This document shows positions 13,827 to 21,876 of a DNA stretch of 64,000 nucleotides, in pieces (position 1 is the stretch's first letter; each line of letters opens with the position of its first letter). This DNA is from Dethiosulfovibrio faecalis (GTDB taxonomy: Bacteria > Synergistota > Synergistia > Synergistales > Dethiosulfovibrionaceae): NCBI RefSeq assembly GCF_021568795.1, contig NZ_JAKGUE010000002.1, forward strand, positions 1 through 64,000, read 5' to 3'. The notes below the pieces were generated by a model that was given only the letters and a program-made list of their open reading frames with translations, was not told the DNA's origin and searched no databases. The position numbers and the translations under genes were made by a program.

Positions 13827-15680
13827 TTGAGCAAGAGAAGCATATTGTTAGGTAACGAGGCCATAGCGAGGGGCATCGTGGAGGCCGGATGCGAGATAGC
13901 CACTGCCTATCCAGGAACGCCTTCTTCCGAGATCCTTCCTGCCGTAGCAGCCTATTCGGACCAATTGGGAACTAAGACCGCGGTCGAATGGGGAGCTAAC
14001 GAGAAGGTAGCCTATGAGATGGCGGTGTCGGCCTCCTTCGGAGGAAAGAGGACTTGCTGTATCATGAAGCAGGTCGGACTCAACGTGGCGGCCGATCCGT
14101 TTATGAGCACCGCTCATTTTGACCTCAAGGGCGGATTCCTGCTCGTGGTGTCCGATGATCCCGGTCCCCACAGTTCCCAGACGGAGCAGGATAGCCGTTA
14201 TTTCGCCATGTTCGCCAAGGTTCCATGCTTCGATCCGTCGACCGCCGAGGAGGCGAAGGAGATGGTCTTCGATGCCTACGACCTCTCTGAGAAACACGGT
14301 ATCGTAACCATGCTTCGTCCTACCGGCAAGGTGGACCACGCCAGACAGGACGTCCCCCTGAGGGACGAGGTCTTGCCGCCTAGGAAGGACGAGTTCAAGA
14401 AAGACCCTAAAAGATGGGTGTGTCTCCCCGCCGGAGTCAAGGTAAATCACCCCAGACTGAACGATAAAAACGATGCCATACGGAACGAATTCGAGGAAGA
14501 CTACGGAAAATACAACTACGTCGTGCCAGCTAAAGGTACCGTCCGTCTGGGCATCATCGCCGGAGGCACCACCTTTGCCTTCCTCTCCGACATGATCCGG
14601 ACCAGCGGCAGGGACGACATAGAGATCCTCAAGATAGGCACTCCCGTACCTCTTCCGGTCAAGCTGTGCGATGAGTTCATAGCCCGTCACGAAAAAGTGT
14701 TGGTCCTCGAGCAGACCTATCCTGTTATAGAGACCCAGCTGAACGACCGTACCAAGATAATGGGACGTTGGAACGGTTTCGTGCCGAGGGCGGGGGAGCT
14801 TCTGCCTGAGCTGATAGAGGGGATCATAGCTGAATGTCTTGGAGACAAGGTCGAGACGTCTATCGATGAGGACGTACGTTCGGCCATGGAGGAAATGCAC
14901 GTAACCCCCAGACCTCCCATGCTGTGTCCCGGATGCCCTCACAGGGCCAGTTTCTTCGCGATCAGAAAGGCCCTGCCGAAGGCGATCAACCCCTCCGATA
15001 TAGGGTGCTATACCTTGGGCATAATGCAGAAGGGAGTAGATAGCGCCATAGACATGGGGGCTGCCGTAACAGCTGCCTCCGGTTTTTACCTGGCCTCTAA
15101 GGTCGACGGGGAGGAACGTCCGGTGGTTGCCACCATAGGGGACTCTACCTTCTTCCACAGCGGCCTTACCGGTTTGGCCAGTGCGGTCTACAACCGTCAT
15201 GCCTTCGTACTTGCTATACTGGACAACCGCATCACCGCCATGACCGGAGGACAGTCCAGTCCCAACGTCGGGACGAAACTGAGAAAGGGCGATCAGGGAG
15301 TTCAGATAGATCTGGAGCAGGTCTGTCGGGGTTGCGGTGTCTCCTATATCAAGACTGTCGAGGCCTACGACGTGAACGAGAACGTCGACGTAGTAAAGGA
15401 TGCCTGGGCCTACGCTTGGGAGAACAAAGAACCGGCGGTCTTGATCTTCAAACATCCCTGTATAACCATCCTCAAGGAGCCTCCGACCCCGAGACCGGTA
15501 AGGGTGGATCCAGAGGTTTGCATAGGCTGTAAATACTGTATTACCTCCTTCAATTGTCCCGGGCTGGTTTTCGACGAGTCCTCCAAGAAGGCTTATATAG
15601 ACGAGAGATACTGCGTCAACTGCGGTGTCTGTATGAGCGTGTGTCCCCACGGGGCCATAGTTTCGAGGGAGGAGGCCTAA
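13827..15680 (+). CDS. iorA: Indolepyruvate:ferredoxin oxidoreductase alpha subunit
   Basis: 617 residues from TTG 13827 (GAGGGGGAG upstream). Oxidises aromatic 2-oxo acids to arylacetyl-CoA with reduction of ferredoxin, in amino-acid fermentation. Order: pyrimidine-binding domain at the N-terminus (GNEAIARGIVEAGCEIATAY), then a middle domain, the TPP-binding domain at about 360-540 (CPGCPHRASFF, then GDSTFFHSGLTGL with ILDNRITAMTGGQ), and a C-terminal ferredoxin domain with two Cys sets (CIGCKYCITSFNC, CVNCGVCMSVC). Only two bases separate it from iorB. Full family length. Confidence 0.97.
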   Translation: MSKRSILLGNEAIARGIVEAGCEIATAYPGTPSSEILPAVAAYSDQLGTKTAVEWGANEKVAYEMAVSASFGGKRTCCIMKQVGLNVAADPFMSTAHFDLKGGFLLVVSDDPGPHSSQTEQDSRYFAMFAKVPCFDPSTAEEAKEMVFDAYDLSEKHGIVTMLRPTGKVDHARQDVPLRDEVLPPRKDEFKKDPKRWVCLPAGVKVNHPRLNDKNDAIRNEFEEDYGKYNYVVPAKGTVRLGIIAGGTTFAFLSDMIRTSGRDDIEILKIGTPVPLPVKLCDEFIARHEKVLVLEQTYPVIETQLNDRTKIMGRWNGFVPRAGELLPELIEGIIAECLGDKVETSIDEDVRSAMEEMHVTPRPPMLCPGCPHRASFFAIRKALPKAINPSDIGCYTLGIMQKGVDSAIDMGAAVTAASGFYLASKVDGEERPVVATIGDSTFFHSGLTGLASAVYNRHAFVLAILDNRITAMTGGQSSPNVGTKLRKGDQGVQIDLEQVCRGCGVSYIKTVEAYDVNENVDVVKDAWAYAWENKEPAVLIFKHPCITILKEPPTPRPVRVDPEVCIGCKYCITSFNCPGLVFDESSKKAYIDERYCVNCGVCMSVCPHGAIVSREEA

Positions 15681-15682
15681 TT

Positions 15683-16237
15683 ATGCAGTTCGTCATAGTA
15701 GGTACCGGAGGTCAGGGTATTCTTTTCGCCAGCAAGTCTTTGGGACACATCGCCATGGAAAAAGGGCGTAGCGTCGTAGGCAGCGAGGTTCACGGCATGG
15801 CACAGAGAGGGGGCTCGGTCGTGAGCCACTTCAAGGTAGGGGAATACCTCAGTCCTCTAGTGAAGGTAGGAGAGGCCGACGTACTGCTCGCCTTCGACCA
15901 GAACGAGGCGGTTAGAAACCTTCATTATCTGAGGGACGGAGGTAAACTTGTCGTCAACCTTTACGATCCCGAGGCCTTCGAAAACGACAGGCTTCAGAGC
16001 TCTCTGGATCGCCGTAAGATAGAGGTTCATCCTGTAGAGGGATACTCTATTCTCAAAGAACATATGGGAGGGCGGTTTCTTTTCCTGAACGTCCTGATCC
16101 TAGGGGCGATGTGCGGTGCTGGAGTAGGGGGCGTGTCGATGGACGAGATGAGTCAAGCCATAAGGGATCTTGCTCCCGCCCGTTTCGTCGATGAAAACCT
16201 GAAGGTTCTCAAGCTGGGGTATGAAGCTGCCAGATAA
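15683..16237 (+). CDS. iorB: Indolepyruvate:ferredoxin oxidoreductase beta subunit
   Basis: 184 residues from ATG 15683, with GGAGGAGG at the end of iorA as ribosome site. It is the gamma-type (POR/KOR gamma) domain: VGTGGQGILFASKSLG at the N-terminus and EVHGMAQRGGSVVSHFKVG. It completes the IorAB heterodimer. A perfect bidirectional terminator hairpin follows 16 bases after the stop. Confidence 0.96.
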   Translation: MQFVIVGTGGQGILFASKSLGHIAMEKGRSVVGSEVHGMAQRGGSVVSHFKVGEYLSPLVKVGEADVLLAFDQNEAVRNLHYLRDGGKLVVNLYDPEAFENDRLQSSLDRRKIEVHPVEGYSILKEHMGGRFLFLNVLILGAMCGAGVGGVSMDEMSQAIRDLAPARFVDENLKVLKLGYEAAR

Positions 16238-16736
16238 CGGCGACGAAGAGGAAAAAAAGGGGGCAGAGGCCCCCTTTTTTCTTCCCCTTCGGGCCTACAC
16301 CTTGTTGGAGGTTCTGATCGTATCGTTTTTATTGTCCGTTGGGCTAGGGTCGGTTTTTTTAGTGATCTCCGGGGAAAACTGGAGAAATTACTGTGCCAAA
16401 GACGAGGCGTTCCGTATGACCCGATGGTTGACGAATCGTTATCAGCGGTCCATCATGTACCGTAGACCTTTCTATCTGATCATTTCCAAACACGGAATCG
16501 ACGTGGACAGGATTGGCCTTACTTGGACGAATCCGATCCAGAAGGAGATATTCAGGCTAAAATACTGTATCGTGTCCAGGTTGGGACCTTACAGCCTGTC
16601 TTTTTATTCTCCGATCTACCGAACCTTGTCCCCTGGAATGACCCTTAATATATATACGGATACAAGGAAGGCTCCCCTGGGAAAGATCGTCCTTCCCGTA
16701 AAGGGTTTTCCGTATATGCGGTGGTTCCGACATTGA
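16221..16736 (+). CDS. Lone type IV prepilin-like protein (pseudopilin candidate)
   Basis: 171 residues if it starts at ATG 16221 inside iorB. Residues 20-45 hold a prepilin-type N-terminus: charged leader, then LRAYTLLEVLIVSFLLSVGLG, i.e. cleavage after Ala rather than the usual Gly, with Glu at +5 and a membrane helix. The rest is a basic, beta-rich globular part with no family I know. A strong terminator hairpin (16253-16280) lies inside the leader-coding part, so the start is uncertain. A start after the hairpin would leave almost no leader. No other pilus or type II secretion gene is in the window. Confidence 0.6.
   Translation: MKLPDNGDEEEKKGAEAPFFLPLRAYTLLEVLIVSFLLSVGLGSVFLVISGENWRNYCAKDEAFRMTRWLTNRYQRSIMYRRPFYLIISKHGIDVDRIGLTWTNPIQKEIFRLKYCIVSRLGPYSLSFYSPIYRTLSPGMTLNIYTDTRKAPLGKIVLPVKGFPYMRWFRH
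16253..16280. terminator. iorAB terminator (bidirectional hairpin)
   Basis: AAAAAAGGGGGC, loop AGAG, GCCCCCTTTTTT: a perfect 12-bp stem with A-run and T-run. It starts 16 bases after the iorB stop and lies within the predicted leader of the prepilin-like gene. Confidence 0.9.
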
Positions 16737-16779
16737 TCTGGATGGAGAGACATATTTAAATTTGGAGGTTGTTCGCAGA

Positions 16780-17292
16780 ATGGCAGTAAAACCATGGTGG
16801 AGAGAGACCATCGAGACGATACTGTGGGCGGTAGTCCTTGCGTTGGTCATTCGTACCTTCGTGGTCCAGGCTTTCTGGATTCCTAGCGGCTCGATGATCC
16901 CTACCCTTTTACCTGGCGACAGGGTTTTGGTGTGCAAGTTTTGGTATGCCCTTCAGGAACCGGAAAGAGGACAAATTTTTGTATTCAAGTATCCGGTGGA
17001 TCCCAAGAGGGACTTCGTAAAACGGATAATAGGGTTGCCGGGAGACAGGGTCGCCATAAGACAGGGGGAGGTTTTCATCAACGGAGACCCAATAGAGGAG
17101 CCCTACGTCGGTTTCCCCGACGCCTACATCATGGACGAGGTTAAGGTCCCGGAGGGGCATTACTTCGCTATGGGAGACAACAGGCCCAATTCTCAGGACA
17201 GTCGTTTTTGGGGCTTCGTCCCTGAGGACAACATAAGGGGGCCCGTTTTTCTTCGTTATTGGCCGATCAAGCGGATAGGTCTGGTGGACTGA
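16780..17292 (+). CDS. lepB: Signal peptidase I
   Basis: 170 residues from ATG 16780. One N-terminal membrane helix (about 10-28), then catalytic S38 in PSGSMIPTLL and Lys K81 in DFVKRIIGLPGD, plus the GDNRPNSQDSR box. Cleaves signal peptides from secreted proteins at the outer face of the membrane. The short, single-helix build is the Gram-positive type rather than the two-helix enterobacterial one. Its stop overlaps the next ATG. Confidence 0.96.
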   Translation: MAVKPWWRETIETILWAVVLALVIRTFVVQAFWIPSGSMIPTLLPGDRVLVCKFWYALQEPERGQIFVFKYPVDPKRDFVKRIIGLPGDRVAIRQGEVFINGDPIEEPYVGFPDAYIMDEVKVPEGHYFAMGDNRPNSQDSRFWGFVPEDNIRGPVFLRYWPIKRIGLVD

Positions 17293-18116
17293 TGTCGGGA
17301 CGTACAGTTTGGTTCCCCGGCCATATGGCGAAGGGAACCAGAAAACTCGAGGGACTGGTCGGTAAGCTGGATCTTATCCTGGAGGTAAGAGACGCCAGAG
17401 CCCCGGAGGTCACTGCGTCGCCCCTAGCCCCGGCCATGTCCAAGATCTGTCCGGTCTGGAAGGTCCTGACCAAGAGCGACCTGGCGGACAAAAAGGTTAC
17501 CGACGCCTGGCTTTCTCTGTATAGAAAAGGCTCGGGCAAGGCCTGGGCGGTGGACCTGTTGAAGGGTAAGATCGAGCCTATGAGAAGGGAGCTGCTCAAG
17601 GCCTCTCCGTCCCACCGGGAACTGCGCCTAGCTGTCGTGGGGATCCCTAACGTCGGCAAATCCGCTCTTCTTAACTGTCTGGTAGGCAAGAAAAGCGCAT
17701 CGGTCGGAGGCATACCGGGAGTGACGAAGGGAGTCTCATGGTATAAGGGCAGAGGCTTCCTCGTGGTGGACTCCCCTGGAATACTGGACCCCAAATCGGA
17801 TGAACACATACAAAAAGCCCTGGCTTGGCTGGGATGCAGCAAGGCGGAGGTCATAGGAGGTTACGACGCTGTGGCTTTTCGTCTGGTGGAGTTCCTCTTG
17901 GAAAAGGACCTATGGTACGTCGTAAAGGACGTCTGGGGAGTGGAACCAGGAGAGGATCCCTACGAGACTTTGGAGTTCCTGGGCAGGCGACTAGGCTGTC
18001 TTCTGCCGGGAAACAAGGTGGATTTTACCCTGGCGGGACGGCGGTTTCTGGAGGCCTTCTCGGCGGGGAAGCTAGGGGCGTTCTCGCTGGAAAGACCGGG
18101 AGATCTCATAGGATGA
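17292..18116 (+). CDS. rbgA: Ribosome biogenesis GTPase (YlqF/RbgA family)
   Basis: 274 residues from ATG 17292 (overlaps the lepB stop). Circularly permuted GTPase: G4 TKSD at about 55 comes first, then G1 GIPNVGKSALLN at about 117, G2/G3 region with GVTKGV and DSPGI. The N-terminal WFPGHMAKGTRKL is the hallmark of RbgA. It assists a late step of 50S subunit assembly. Order lepB-ylqF-rnhB matches Bacillus subtilis closely. Confidence 0.95.
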   Translation: MSGRTVWFPGHMAKGTRKLEGLVGKLDLILEVRDARAPEVTASPLAPAMSKICPVWKVLTKSDLADKKVTDAWLSLYRKGSGKAWAVDLLKGKIEPMRRELLKASPSHRELRLAVVGIPNVGKSALLNCLVGKKSASVGGIPGVTKGVSWYKGRGFLVVDSPGILDPKSDEHIQKALAWLGCSKAEVIGGYDAVAFRLVEFLLEKDLWYVVKDVWGVEPGEDPYETLEFLGRRLGCLLPGNKVDFTLAGRRFLEAFSAGKLGAFSLERPGDLIG

Positions 18117-18697
18117 CCCTTTCCCCTGTCTTTGCCGGAGTGGACGAGGCGGGGAGAGGCCCCATGGCGGGACCGGTTGTCGCGGCGGCTGCCATATTGA
18201 CCGAGGAACAGTCGGAGAGGCTCGTTTCCGCCGGTCTCAGGGACTCAAAAAAAATGACCCCCCTGAGAAGGGAGAAGGTCTTCTCCTTGATGGGGGAACT
18301 CGGTGTGATCTGGGCCGCTCAGGCGGCATCGGTCGAACGGATAGACGAGATAAACATACTTCGAGCTACCTTGTGGGCAATGAGACGGTCGGTAGAGAGG
18401 CTCCCTTCCCGTCTGTTCGACGGCGTCTTGGTGGACGGAGACAAAGAGATCCCCGATCTTCAGTGGCCTCAGAGAGTCTGTCCCCACGGAGACGACGTAT
18501 ATCCTCAGATCTCCGCCGCGTCGGTGGTCGCCAAGGTCCTGAGGGACAGGGCTATGGTCGCTTTGGATCGTCTGTATCCCGACTACGGTTTCGCGTCCCA
18601 CAAAGGGTACGGGACCAAGGCTCATAGGAACGCCCTTGAGGCGATGGGGCCGTCGCCGATTCACAGAAAAAGCTTTCACTGGAGAGGTCCGGCATGA
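18113..18697 (+). CDS. rnhB: Ribonuclease HII
   Basis: 194 residues from ATG 18113 (four-base overlap). Removes ribonucleotides from DNA and RNA of RNA-DNA hybrids. Acidic catalytic residues: D11 and E12 in GVDEAGRGPMAG, the Asp of LVDGDKEIP near 107, and the one in SVVAKVLRDR. The C-terminal HKGYGTKAHRNAL and HRKSFHW blocks are typical. Full length for the family. Confidence 0.96.
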   Translation: MTLSPVFAGVDEAGRGPMAGPVVAAAAILTEEQSERLVSAGLRDSKKMTPLRREKVFSLMGELGVIWAAQAASVERIDEINILRATLWAMRRSVERLPSRLFDGVLVDGDKEIPDLQWPQRVCPHGDDVYPQISAASVVAKVLRDRAMVALDRLYPDYGFASHKGYGTKAHRNALEAMGPSPIHRKSFHWRGPA

Positions 18698-19734
18698 TAG
18701 ACGGAATAGGAAATCCCAACAATTTGAACATAGGGGTAGGAAGAGGACAGACCCCGGACATCTCGAAAGGGGCTATGACTCTAAAGGCCAAAGGCATCGC
18801 CGACGGAACCGTCGTGGAGGGGCGGGTCCTGTCCGCCGAGAACGGTACCTATACGGTCCGTATCGCCGGACAGAACCTCATGGCCCGATCCAACCTGACA
18901 CTATATCCGGGACAGCATTTCCAGGCACTCTGGGACGCCAAGGGCGACGTGCCGGTATTGCGGCTTCGTCCGGAGGACGCAGCTCTTTTGGGAAAGCTTC
19001 CTCAGGGAGATCGAGAAGCGGCGTCGCTGCTTTTGTCCAAGGGGCTTCCTCTGACCGATGAGCTCATGTTAGGCCTTCGAAGGGAGTTCCGCCGTCTGGG
19101 AGGCAACTCTGTTTCGATGAATTCTCTGGTCGAACTGATGGCTCGAGGCGAGGCAGTAACCTCTGAAAAAGCGAACCTGCTATCCTGGTATCTGTCGATG
19201 GACTCTAACTCTGTGGCAGGTCACTGGCGCAGGATAAGAGAGGAGCTTAGGGAAAGATCACGTCGAGGGGAAAACCCTCTCGAGTCGCTCCGCGATATGA
19301 AAGAGGGCGAGGACGAATCGGGCCTTTTTCTTCGGGCTCATTCTATGATCTCACGTCCTCCCCGTGAACCCTTCTCTCATGCGGCTCTTGCCGGGGCCTG
19401 GTGGCCCTCTCCCCACGAGGATTCCCTGCCCGCTAGGGTTAGATTTAGCTCCTCCGGAGGCGGTCCAGGAGAGGAACGCCGTTACTATCAGGTTTCCTTC
19501 GCCCTGGATGGAGTGGCCATAGGAGAGGTGTTCGGACGATTGGAATCGGACGGAAAGGCCCTGGCTGTATCTATAAATGCCGAGGATCCGGCAGGTCGAA
19601 ACAGCATATCGGAAAGACTTAACGAGCTTCGGAACGATCTATCCAACCTGGGGATGTCCCTTCAGTATCTAGGGGTAGAGGGCAGGAGAAAAGACGACGG
19701 CCGCCGCTATCTCAGATTGGATATAGAGGCATGA
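18694..19734 (+). CDS. ylqG: FliK-like hook-length protein homologue (YlqG type)
   Basis: 346 residues; the ATG overlaps the rnhB stop. The first 100 residues form a beta-rich part (GTVVEGRVLSAENGTYTVRI). The last 110 have the pattern of a FliK C-terminal domain (GVAIGEVFGRLESDGKALAVSI ... ERLNELRNDLSNLG). The position between rnhB and an FlhB-C-like gene is the same as B. subtilis ylqG-ylqH. The true fliK is elsewhere in the window, so this is a second, non-operon member. Its role is not established. Confidence 0.75.
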   Translation: MIDGIGNPNNLNIGVGRGQTPDISKGAMTLKAKGIADGTVVEGRVLSAENGTYTVRIAGQNLMARSNLTLYPGQHFQALWDAKGDVPVLRLRPEDAALLGKLPQGDREAASLLLSKGLPLTDELMLGLRREFRRLGGNSVSMNSLVELMARGEAVTSEKANLLSWYLSMDSNSVAGHWRRIREELRERSRRGENPLESLRDMKEGEDESGLFLRAHSMISRPPREPFSHAALAGAWWPSPHEDSLPARVRFSSSGGGPGEERRYYQVSFALDGVAIGEVFGRLESDGKALAVSINAEDPAGRNSISERLNELRNDLSNLGMSLQYLGVEGRRKDDGRRYLRLDIEA

Positions 19735-20006
19735 ACGACGGTGATAAAGGCCGCTTCAAGGCGGCAGCTCTGAAATACGACAGAGAGGAAAGAGATGCCC
19801 CACATCTCGTCGTATCCGGATCGGGAAGGATAGCCGAGAGAATCGTCGAGGTCGCCCGCGAGGCGGAGGTCCCTATAGTGGAGGACGCCGCTCTGGTCAG
19901 CGCCCTCCTGGCGTTGGATATAGGGGAGGAGATACCTCTCGACCTCTACGAAGCTGTCGCAAGGGTCTTGGCCTTCATATATAAAGTCGACGTGGGAAGT
20001 CGATAG
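19731..20006 (+). CDS. ylqH: Free-standing FlhB C-terminal-domain protein (YlqH/FlhB2)
   Basis: 91 residues, ATG overlapping the previous stop. It corresponds to the cytoplasmic domain of FlhB/YscU without the membrane part: AAALKYDREERDAPHLVVSGSG, RIVEVAREAEVPIVED, LALDIGEEIPLDLYEAVARVLAFIYKV. It begins just after where the autocleavage NPTH would be. Such short proteins can replace the cleaved FlhB domain in some bacteria and may act in export substrate switching together with the upstream FliK-like protein. Confidence 0.88.
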   Translation: MNDGDKGRFKAAALKYDREERDAPHLVVSGSGRIAERIVEVAREAEVPIVEDAALVSALLALDIGEEIPLDLYEAVARVLAFIYKVDVGSR

Positions 20007-20008
20007 CC

Positions 20009-20380
20009 GTGACCGCTCCTCATCTCGAAAAGGGCAGGCGAGGAGAGGACCTTGCCTGTCGTTACCTTCGAAACCTGGGATGGACCGTCCTGGAAAAAAA
20101 CGTCCGTTTTCGCAGGGGAGAGCTGGATATAGTCGCCAGGGATGGGGATACCCTGGTGATAGTCGAGGTCCGTTTCAGGACCACCGGTATAATAATGTCT
20201 CCCGAGGATTCGGTGGGACCGAGAAAACTCAGACGCCTCGTGATCGCCGGGGCGGCCTACGTAGAAAAGACGGGGTGGAACGGGTTCTGGCGGATCGATC
20301 TGATCGCCTTGACTGAGAGGCAGGGACGTTTGTTCCTGAATCATTGTCGGGACATCACGGGAGGAGATGTGGTGTTGTGA
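20009..20380 (+). CDS. YraN-family (UPF0102) nuclease-like protein
   Basis: 123 residues from GTG 20009, two bases after ylqH. Family pattern: KGRRGEDLACRYLRNLGWTVLEKN, then RFRRGELDIVARDGDTLVIVEVRFR, which holds the E...D...E-V-R(K) core of the restriction-endonuclease-like fold (here Arg in place of the more usual Lys of EVK). The function in vivo is unsettled, with links to DNA uptake or recombination; the next two genes (comM, dprA) fit that. Confidence 0.88.
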   Translation: MTAPHLEKGRRGEDLACRYLRNLGWTVLEKNVRFRRGELDIVARDGDTLVIVEVRFRTTGIIMSPEDSVGPRKLRRLVIAGAAYVEKTGWNGFWRIDLIALTERQGRLFLNHCRDITGGDVVL

Positions 20381-21876
20381 ACCCAGTAAAAGCCGTCACA
20401 TTGAGAGGTGTCGAGGCCAGAGAGGTGGACGTAGAAGTGGAGATGGCAGGAGGACTGTTCTCCATCTCCATAGTCGGACTGCCGGACGCATCGGTCAGGG
20501 AGTCCAAGGAGAGGGTCCGGGCTGCCCTCAGGTCCGTCGGCGTCTCTCTAAAGGGAAGAATAGCGGTGAACCTCGCCCCAGCTGACCTTCCCAAGGAAGG
20601 AACTCTCATGGACCTGCCCATAGCGGTGGGGTTGGCACTTCGTTCCGACAGATCCCCTCTGTCCAGGCCGTCTCTCTTCATGGGAGAGCTTGCCCTGGAT
20701 GGGAAAATACGCCCTGTGAGAGGGGCCGTGCCTGCCGCCATTTTGGCTCGAAAATCCGGCATGCCCCTATACGTCCCGGAGGGCAACGCCACCCAGGTCG
20801 GTCTAGTCTCCGACGTGGAGGCCTACGTGGTGGATCACCTGTCCTCTCTTCTGAGCCATATAAAATCCGGCTCGGACCTCCCTAGGGTGAAGTCGGAAAA
20901 ACCGGGATCGGACATACCGGCGGCGGATCCCGACTTTGGCGATATCAGAGGCCAATCTGCGGCAAAAAGGGCCTTGGAAATAGCCGCGGCAGGACACCAT
21001 AACGTCCTGTTGGTCGGGGCTCCCGGCAGCGGCAAGACGATGTTGGCCCGGGCGTTGAGGGGAATTCTGCCTCCCCTGTCGGATCGAGAGCTCCTGGAGA
21101 CTCTGACGGTCCGGAGCACCCTGGGCAGCGATGGACCTCTGGATCGTCAGCCCCCTTTCAGGATCGTCCATCATACGGCATCGACCGTGGCGGTCTGCGG
21201 TGGAGGCTCTGCCCTCAGGCCCGGTGAGATATCCCTGGCCCACAGAGGAGTTCTGTTTCTGGACGAGTTCACCGAATTTCGCCGAGATCTCGTCGAGGCC
21301 ATGAGACAGCCTCTCGAGGACGGAGCTATCTCGGTCAGCAGGGCCTCCGGAACGGTTGAATATCCCTCCAGAGTCCTATTGGTGTTGGCGGCCAACCCCT
21401 GTGGGTGCGGGTGGTACGGTGACCCCGTAGAGGCCTGTAGATGCTCCGCCTCAGAGTTGGAGAGATACAGACGTAAATTCTCCGGACCGATGATGGACAG
21501 GGTCGATCTCCATATATCGGTGCCTCGCCTATCCCCAGAGGAGCTGGTCGGACTGTCCGGGGCGGCGTCGGAAAAAAGCGATTCTATCCGAGATAGAGTC
21601 TGCAGGGCCAGATCAGTACAGAGGGAACGATGGCGTCGATGGGGCTATGGCTGCAACGCCGAGGTGCCGGAAAAACTTCTCAGAAAAGAGATGGCCCTAT
21701 CCCGGGAGGGAAAAGCCGTCCTGATCAAGATGGCAAACCGGTTGAACCTCTCGGGAAGGGGGATGTCCAGGGTCTTGAAGGTCTCCAGGACCGTGGCTGA
21801 TCTCGCCGGAGAGTCGGAGGTCTCTAAAACGGCCGTCATGGAGGCCCTGTCCTACAGAGGGGAAACTCGATCATGA
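20377..21876 (+). CDS. comM: ComM/YifB family AAA+ ATPase (Mg-chelatase-like)
   Basis: 499 residues from GTG 20377 (GGAGGAGATG upstream, four-base overlap). N-terminal YifB/Lon-like domain (FSISIVGLPDASVRESKERV), AAA+ domain with Walker A GAPGSGKTMLARAL, and a C-terminal Mg-chelatase domain with a Cys-rich finger-like stretch NPCGCGWYGDPVEACRC. In naturally competent bacteria ComM is a branch-migration helicase acting in transformation. It adjoins dprA, which supports a recombination role. Confidence 0.92.
   Translation: MNPVKAVTLRGVEAREVDVEVEMAGGLFSISIVGLPDASVRESKERVRAALRSVGVSLKGRIAVNLAPADLPKEGTLMDLPIAVGLALRSDRSPLSRPSLFMGELALDGKIRPVRGAVPAAILARKSGMPLYVPEGNATQVGLVSDVEAYVVDHLSSLLSHIKSGSDLPRVKSEKPGSDIPAADPDFGDIRGQSAAKRALEIAAAGHHNVLLVGAPGSGKTMLARALRGILPPLSDRELLETLTVRSTLGSDGPLDRQPPFRIVHHTASTVAVCGGGSALRPGEISLAHRGVLFLDEFTEFRRDLVEAMRQPLEDGAISVSRASGTVEYPSRVLLVLAANPCGCGWYGDPVEACRCSASELERYRRKFSGPMMDRVDLHISVPRLSPEELVGLSGAASEKSDSIRDRVCRARSVQRERWRRWGYGCNAEVPEKLLRKEMALSREGKAVLIKMANRLNLSGRGMSRVLKVSRTVADLAGESEVSKTAVMEALSYRGETRS

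Noticed and set aside
13848-15650. 600-codon open frame on the minus strand opposite iorA
   Set aside because: It mirrors the strong iorA gene codon for codon, lacks any recognisable domain, and reflects codon bias of the sense strand.
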